This document shows, piece after piece, positions 7,070 through 10,878 of a stretch of DNA of 10,878 nt (position 1 is the first letter of the stretch; each line of letters opens with the position of its first letter). Position numbers and translations under genes: made by a program. Source of the stretch: CAYNNP01 sp964398215 (GTDB lineage: Bacteria; Planctomycetota; Planctomycetia; Pirellulales; Pirellulaceae); assembly GCA_964398215.1 (NCBI GenBank), contig CAYNNP010000222.1, forward strand, positions 1-10,878, in the 5' to 3' direction. Below the pieces are notes generated by a model. That model was not told the origin of the DNA. It saw only the letters and a program-made list of their open reading frames with translations, and did no database searches.

Positions 7070-7747
7070 ATGGAATTTCTAGGCATCCCACTCTACGACG
7101 ATGACTTGATCAAGTTGCTCGTGCGATTCACGATCAACCTGGTCTTCTTGAGTCTAATCGTTGGCTTTGTCATCTACCCGACTCAACAGAAGCGTGATTT
7201 CGCGTTCACTGCGGTGATGCTGAACGTCACCGTGTTCTTTATCTGCTTTACGCTCAAGAAACTAGAAATCGACCTTGGAATGGCGTTGGGTCTGTTTGCC
7301 ATCTTTGGCGTACTCCGGTATCGCACCGATGCGATCGGAACCAAAGACATGACGTACTTGTTTATCGTCATTGGGATCGCAGTGATCAATTCACTGTCAA
7401 ACAAAAAGACTAGCTATGCCGAGGTTGCGACGGTCAACCTGCTGATTCTATTCACAGCAATGTTAAAAGAATGGATCGTCGTTCGCACGCTGCCCAAGGA
7501 TCCACCCAAAAAGGGTGCCAAGCGAAATCCAACGAATGGAATTGCTAGCGAGAACAAGCCTGCCAAGTACACGATCGAATACGACAAACCGGAACGTTTG
7601 GGCGATCAGCAGCGTGCAGCACTGTTGGCGGATCTTCAAGAGCGTACTGGTTTGAAGATCACCCGGGTTCAGGTCAAAAGTATCGATCTACAGCAAAACA
7701 AAGCCACGTTGAATGTTTGGGCGGACACCGACGAAGCCGGGGCGTAG
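7070..7747 (+). CDS. DUF4956 family inner-membrane protein
   Basis: This is a 225-residue membrane protein of unknown function. Hydrophobic segments lie at about 17-36, 43-62, 69-82, 95-109 and 116-134, so four or five membrane passes, followed by a soluble tail (about 140-225). The tail has a basic linker (PKDPPKKGAKR, 142-152) and a small alpha/beta-looking domain. The core between the third and fourth segments, GLFAIFGVLRYRTD (74-87) followed by KDMTYLFIVIG (92-102), is what I recognise as the DUF4956 signature. In many bacteria such genes sit beside VTC-like polyphosphate polymerase domain genes or CotH-like kinases, but none is here, so this copy is separate from its usual partners. The ATG at 7070 has only a weak GAAG upstream. 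It may be read through from purK or transcribed alone. Confidence 0.8.
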   Translation: MEFLGIPLYDDDLIKLLVRFTINLVFLSLIVGFVIYPTQQKRDFAFTAVMLNVTVFFICFTLKKLEIDLGMALGLFAIFGVLRYRTDAIGTKDMTYLFIVIGIAVINSLSNKKTSYAEVATVNLLILFTAMLKEWIVVRTLPKDPPKKGAKRNPTNGIASENKPAKYTIEYDKPERLGDQQRAALLADLQERTGLKITRVQVKSIDLQQNKATLNVWADTDEAGA

Positions 7748-7800
7748 CTAACGGCAAATGGAAGGGCAAAGTATTGGACGTCAGGCATTGGTTTTTGGTT

Positions 7801-7937
7801 GTAGGCCGGACCAAGGACGCAATACGTGCCGGAACAGCGCAAACGCCTTCAATGTGTCGCGGAGATCACACTATCAACGACGTTTCTACTTGCGTCCGCA
7901 GTTCCGGCAATTGCAGCGTTTGCTCGGTCCGGCCTAC
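7801..7937. repeat. Large GTAG-bounded inverted repeat, REP/BIME-like
   Basis: GTAGGCCGGACC (7801-7812) is exactly complementary to GGTCCGGCCTAC (7926-7937). Nested inside, TGCCGGAAC (7827-7835) is complementary to GTTCCGGCA (7901-7909). The arms are thus 35 and 37 bases with a 65-base centre. Two further 8-base complementary pairs exist in crossed order: GGACGCAA (7815-7822) with TTGCGTCC (7890-7897), and GCAAACGC (7839-7846) with GCGTTTGC (7916-7923). Each arm begins GTAGGCCGGA from its outer end, the same opening as the classic E. coli REP, and may be a separate REP family from the one at 5026-5093. Whether it is copied elsewhere in the genome cannot be seen. Confidence 0.7.
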
Positions 7938-8029
7938 ATCAAGAGCGCGTCGGGTTACCAAAATGCCCAAAATCTTGCTTCGGACAAGAGAAACTGCTTC
8001 GACGCACGACGAACCATTTGTCAAGACCT

Positions 8030-8059
8030 TTGACAGCGGGTGTTGGCTCCGATTCTAAT
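8030..8059 (+). promoter_or_regulatory. Sigma70-like promoter for the dehydratase operon
   Basis: A perfect -35 TTGACA (8030-8035) is followed after 18 bases by TCTAAT (8054-8059), a five-of-six match to the -10 box. Transcription would begin near 8066, leaving a leader of about 50 bases before the ATG at 8118. No operator palindrome is obvious. It would drive the dehydratase and, through a 57-base gap, the DapA-like gene. Confidence 0.5.
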
Positions 8060-8117
8060 CAGCAACTGATTCATTCTTCGCCACCCAGCGCCCACATCTA
8101 TCGGCAATGAGCTTTCA

Positions 8118-9860
8118 ATGAGCAACCTACAACCGGCGGACGATCGAGACCCCAAGTCCTTGCGTTCTCATCGTTGGTTTGGCCCCGATGATTTGCGATC
8201 CTTCGGTCATCGTTCTCGATTGAAAGCGATGGGATTTGACGACGTTGACTATACCGACCGGCCGATCGTTGCGATCCTGAATACGTGGAGCGAGTTGAAC
8301 ACATGTCACTCGCACTTTCAAAATCGAGCCGACGAAGTTCGCCGAGGAATCTTGCAATCGGGCGGATTCCCCGTCGAAGTTCCAGTCATGTCGCTTGGCG
8401 AAATGTTGATGAAGCCGACGACGATGCTGTATCGCAACCTGCTGGCAATGGAAGTCGAGGAAGTGCTGCGTTGTCACCCCGTTGACGCGGCGGTTTTGAT
8501 GGGCGGATGCGACAAGACCGTGCCCGCGATGCTGATGGGAGCAATCAGTGCCGACATTCCATCGATCTTTTTACCTGCAGGCCCAATGCTGAAAGCGAAG
8601 TGGAAAGACGTTTCGCTTGGCAGTGGCAGTGATGTCTGGAAGTACTGGGACGAACGGCTTGCTGGTAACCTTTGCGACAAAGACTGGAAGGGCATCGAAA
8701 ATTGTATCGGGCGCAGTGCAGGAACTTGCATGACGATGGGAACTGCCAGCACGATGGCCTGCGTCACCGAAGCGATGGGGTTCAGCCTGCCGGGTGCGGC
8801 GACGATACCAGCTGTCGTTGCAGAGCATTCACGTTTAGCAACGCAGACCGGTCGCCGCGCTGTAGAAATGGCTTGGGAGCAACTCAAGCCGTCCACGTTC
8901 ATGACCAATCGGTCCATCGACAACGGCCTGATAACGTCGCTCGCCATCGGTGGCAGCACGAACGCCATTGTGCATTTGATCGCCATCGCCGGTCGGCTTG
9001 ATATCGAATTGTCGCTGGATCGGTTCGATGAACTTTCGCGGACCACGCCGGTGCTGGGTGACATTCGCCCGGGCGGCCGTTACTTGATGGAAGATTTTCA
9101 TGATGCAGGCGGACTACGAGGCTTGCTTTCGCGCTTGAACGACCTGCTGCATTTGGATGAAAAGACGGTTGCGGGAACGACGCTTGGAAAGCAGATTGAG
9201 AACGCCGAAGTCATTGACGATCAAGTCATTCGAACGCGTGCGAATCCGGTCGCGTCGGCGGGAGGCACGTGCCTGTTGCGCGGAAACCTGGCTCCCAATG
9301 GATGCGTGATCAAGTCCATCGCGGCGGACCCAAAACTACTGGTTCACAAAGGGCCTGCGATCGTTTTTGATGACTACCCATCAATGAAGGCACGCATCCA
9401 TGATCCTGATTTGGATGTCAACGCGGACAGTGTGTTGATACTCCGCAGCGCGGGTCCGTTGGGCGCGCCGGGTTTTCCAGAATGGGGTATGTTGCCAATT
9501 CCACGAAAGCTCTTGGAGGCAGGTGTGCGCGACATGGTCCGCTTGAGCGACGCAAGAATGAGCGGCACGAGCTACGGGACTTGTGTCTTGCATATCGCGC
9601 CGGAGAGTGCTGCCGGCGGCCCACTGGCTTTGGTGCAAGACGGTGATGAAATCGAGATCGATGTCCCTGAACGAAAGATCCACTGGCACGTTACGGAGGA
9701 CGAAATCGCTCGCCGCGCAGCTGCTGCCAAACCGCCGAAACCGTTGCCCGAAAGAGGCTACGAACGATTGCATGCGAAACATGTTAGCCAAGCCGACAAG
9801 GGATGCGATTTCGATTTCTTGGTCGGCCGCAGTCCCGATAGCGAACCTGGAATCTACTGA
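8118..9860 (+). CDS. IlvD/Edd-family sugar-acid dehydratase (arabinonate dehydratase-like)
   Basis: The 580-residue enzyme belongs to the IlvD/Edd dehydratases and looks closest to L-arabinonate/D-xylonate dehydratases, not to IlvD of branched-chain amino-acid synthesis. The early RSHRWFGPDDLRSFGHRSR (16-34) and the C-terminal HVSQADKGCDFDFLVG (555-570) are marks of the sugar-acid branch. These enzymes remove water from an aldonate to give a 2-keto-3-deoxy acid, using a [2Fe-2S] cluster and Mg2+. Cluster cysteines are visible: C63 (NTCHSHF), C131 (GGCDKT) and C204 (AGTCMTMG). K133 is the lysine that is carbamylated and binds Mg in the family, and S482 (RMSGTSYG) is the likely catalytic base. 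The start ATG at 8118 has no strong Shine-Dalgarno. A good promoter lies just upstream, and a DapA-family gene follows after 57 bases, forming a likely two-gene catabolic operon. The exact sugar acid cannot be told. Confidence 0.88.
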   Translation: MSNLQPADDRDPKSLRSHRWFGPDDLRSFGHRSRLKAMGFDDVDYTDRPIVAILNTWSELNTCHSHFQNRADEVRRGILQSGGFPVEVPVMSLGEMLMKPTTMLYRNLLAMEVEEVLRCHPVDAAVLMGGCDKTVPAMLMGAISADIPSIFLPAGPMLKAKWKDVSLGSGSDVWKYWDERLAGNLCDKDWKGIENCIGRSAGTCMTMGTASTMACVTEAMGFSLPGAATIPAVVAEHSRLATQTGRRAVEMAWEQLKPSTFMTNRSIDNGLITSLAIGGSTNAIVHLIAIAGRLDIELSLDRFDELSRTTPVLGDIRPGGRYLMEDFHDAGGLRGLLSRLNDLLHLDEKTVAGTTLGKQIENAEVIDDQVIRTRANPVASAGGTCLLRGNLAPNGCVIKSIAADPKLLVHKGPAIVFDDYPSMKARIHDPDLDVNADSVLILRSAGPLGAPGFPEWGMLPIPRKLLEAGVRDMVRLSDARMSGTSYGTCVLHIAPESAAGGPLALVQDGDEIEIDVPERKIHWHVTEDEIARRAAAAKPPKPLPERGYERLHAKHVSQADKGCDFDFLVGRSPDSEPGIY

Positions 9861-9917
9861 ACCAGCGCAAACTGAAACACAAACCCAAACGCTTAATCAC
9901 ATTTAGTCGACATTGAT

Positions 9918-10826
9918 ATGAAAACTGATCCTTTTGACCCAGCACATCTTCGCGATTCCGTTTTTGCAGTCCCTCCGCTTGCTCGTGATGCCGATCTAGA
10001 AGTCTGCAAAACCGAGAACGAAAAAATCATCAAGCACCTGGAATCCGGCGGCGTTCGGTCGATCCTGTACGGTGGCAACGCGGTGTTTTATCACACTGGA
10101 TTTCGCGAATACGAAAGTCTCGTTGCGACAATCGCCGATGCCGCTAGCGACGACACGGTGATCGTGCCAGCGGTTGGTCCATCCTATGGGTTGGCGATCG
10201 ATCAAGTCGAATTGCTTCGTGAGTACGAGTTCCCAACTACCATGCTGTTGCCAACGGACAACGTGGTGGACCAAGATGGACTTGCGACGGGCATTCGGCG
10301 CATTGCGGAAGCGTATGGAAAACCACTTGTACTGTATCTGAAGTTCGATCGTTGGTTGGACGCAAAACTGATTCGGTCACTGCACAACGATGGAGTGATT
10401 TCATGGATCAAGTACGCGGTGGTTCGTGAAAACCCGTCGGTGGACAACTATTTGACGGAAGTCCTGCAGGCATATCCGGCTGAGCGAGTGATCAGTGGAA
10501 TCGGCGAGCAGCCGGCGATTGTTCACATGCGTGATTTCGGCGTCGCTGGATTTACAAGCGGTTGTGTTTGTGTGGCACCGTCGCAATCGATGCAAATGCT
10601 GCGAGCAATCCAAGCTGAAGATTTCAACAAGGCAGAAGTCATTCGCGAATGGTTCATGCCACTAGAAGATCTGCGGAATGACATCAGTCCAATTCGCGTT
10701 CTACACCATGCGGTTTCGGAGGCAAAGATTGCAAACACGGGACCGTTGTTGCCATTTTTAAGCAAGCTGCCCAGCGAACAGATTTCAGCGATAGCAAACG
10801 TTGTCGACAAAATGGTTAAACGATAA
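9918..10826 (+). CDS. DapA/NanA-family Schiff-base lyase or dehydratase, divergent subgroup
   Basis: This 302-residue TIM-barrel protein has the length and layout of the dihydrodipicolinate synthase/N-acetylneuraminate lyase family. The Schiff-base lysine is most likely K165 (SWIKYAV, 162-168), and Y140 (VLYLKF, 138-143) stands where the family has the tyrosine of Y-N-x-P. The usual GTTGE substrate loop is replaced by YGGNAVFY (51-58). SGIGE (193-197) and GFTSGCVCVAP (211-221) form the later strands. These changes argue against DapA of lysine synthesis. Related proteins take 2-keto-3-deoxy sugar acids; L-2-keto-3-deoxyarabonate dehydratase is the obvious candidate after the dehydratase gene upstream, though a retro-aldol reaction is equally possible. 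No sugar dehydrogenase, lactonase or ketoglutarate-semialdehyde dehydrogenase gene is in view. The start ATG at 9918 has no clear Shine-Dalgarno. Confidence 0.82.
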   Translation: MKTDPFDPAHLRDSVFAVPPLARDADLEVCKTENEKIIKHLESGGVRSILYGGNAVFYHTGFREYESLVATIADAASDDTVIVPAVGPSYGLAIDQVELLREYEFPTTMLLPTDNVVDQDGLATGIRRIAEAYGKPLVLYLKFDRWLDAKLIRSLHNDGVISWIKYAVVRENPSVDNYLTEVLQAYPAERVISGIGEQPAIVHMRDFGVAGFTSGCVCVAPSQSMQMLRAIQAEDFNKAEVIREWFMPLEDLRNDISPIRVLHHAVSEAKIANTGPLLPFLSKLPSEQISAIANVVDKMVKR

Positions 10827-10878
10827 GGCAGAATTGTCGGCATTAGTAGGCAGAGGAATGGGGGCAAAGGAATGAGTT
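10827..10878. repeat. Degenerate short tandem repeat, cut by window end
   Basis: GGCA words start at 10827, 10839, 10849 and 10863. The last two lead near-identical 14-base units: GGCAGAGGAATGGG (10849-10862) and GGCAAAGGAATGAG (10863-10876), with two differences. The array follows the stop of the DapA-like gene directly and continues past the window edge, so its length is unknown. Confidence 0.5.

Larger units (their letters stand above)
7748..8117. other. 370-bp intergenic region with repeat and promoter
   Basis: Several short plus-strand frames overlap here (7758-8033, 7717-8058, 7826-8110), but none matches a family, their codon patterns conflict, and they run through an inverted repeat. 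The GTG-started frame at 7826 has a fortuitously signal-peptide-like start (basic residues, then an Ala/Leu-rich stretch), but I do not accept it as a gene. What can be supported is the GTAG-bounded inverted repeat at 7801-7937 and a sigma70-like promoter at 8030-8059 serving the dehydratase gene. Confidence 0.6.

Noticed and set aside
7826..8110. 94-residue frame with a signal-peptide-like start
   Set aside because: It begins with GTG inside an inverted-repeat arm, crosses the second arm and the promoter, and its remainder resembles no protein.
8118..9860. Assignment as ilvD of branched-chain amino-acid synthesis
   Set aside because: The WFGPDDLRSFGHRSR start, the DKGCDFDFLVG end and the lyase neighbour point to the sugar-acid branch of the family.
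9918..10826. Assignment as dapA of lysine biosynthesis
   Set aside because: The GTTGE loop is missing and the context is a sugar-acid dehydratase.
1..10878. CRISPR array, phage or defence system
   Set aside because: No regularly spaced direct repeats with unique spacers, no Cas, nuclease-toxin, integrase or phage structural genes; the genes present are housekeeping and catabolic.

Overview
The window looks like ordinary chromosomal DNA from a planctomycete, probably a Rhodopirellula-like member of the Pirellulaceae. This is inferred from the gene complement: a short UvrC without the C-terminal helix-hairpin-helix tail, a yeast-Ade1-length PurC, a DUF4956 membrane protein, and an unusual DapA-like protein paired with an aldonate dehydratase. 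No 16S or other phylogenetic marker is present, so the assignment rests on protein resemblance from memory. There is no CRISPR array, tRNA, rRNA, insertion sequence or phage gene.

Layout: 1-497 has no convincing gene but holds a 15-bp perfect inverted repeat with an internal hairpin (307-399). A small hypothetical protein with an Arg-rich tail (498-851, +) converges on purC (883-1803, -), with a probable terminator at the junction. Divergently from purC runs a GH10-like protein that seems to lack both catalytic glutamates (1989-3485, +), followed by uvrC (3578-4927, +). After a REP-like paired hairpin (5026-5093) come purE (5198-5707) and purK (5735-6922), then a DUF4956 membrane protein (7070-7747). 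A 370-bp gap contains a second, larger GTAG-bounded inverted repeat (7801-7937) and a good sigma70-like promoter (8030-8059). That promoter faces an IlvD/Edd-family sugar-acid dehydratase (8118-9860) and a DapA/NanA-family lyase (9918-10826). The window ends inside short degenerate GGCA-led repeats (10827-10878).

Functionally, PurK, PurE and PurC are three nearly consecutive steps of de novo IMP synthesis: AIR to N5-CAIR, to CAIR, to SAICAR. UvrC belongs to nucleotide-excision repair and merely sits between purC and purEK. The dehydratase and DapA-like pair fit non-phosphorylative breakdown of an aldonate such as arabinonate: dehydration to a 2-keto-3-deoxy acid, then a Schiff-base lyase or dehydratase step. 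The actual substrate cannot be read from the sequence. No wholly new multi-gene system was found. The most interesting items are the GH10-like protein without catalytic residues and the two REP/BIME-like intergenic elements, both bounded by GTAG.
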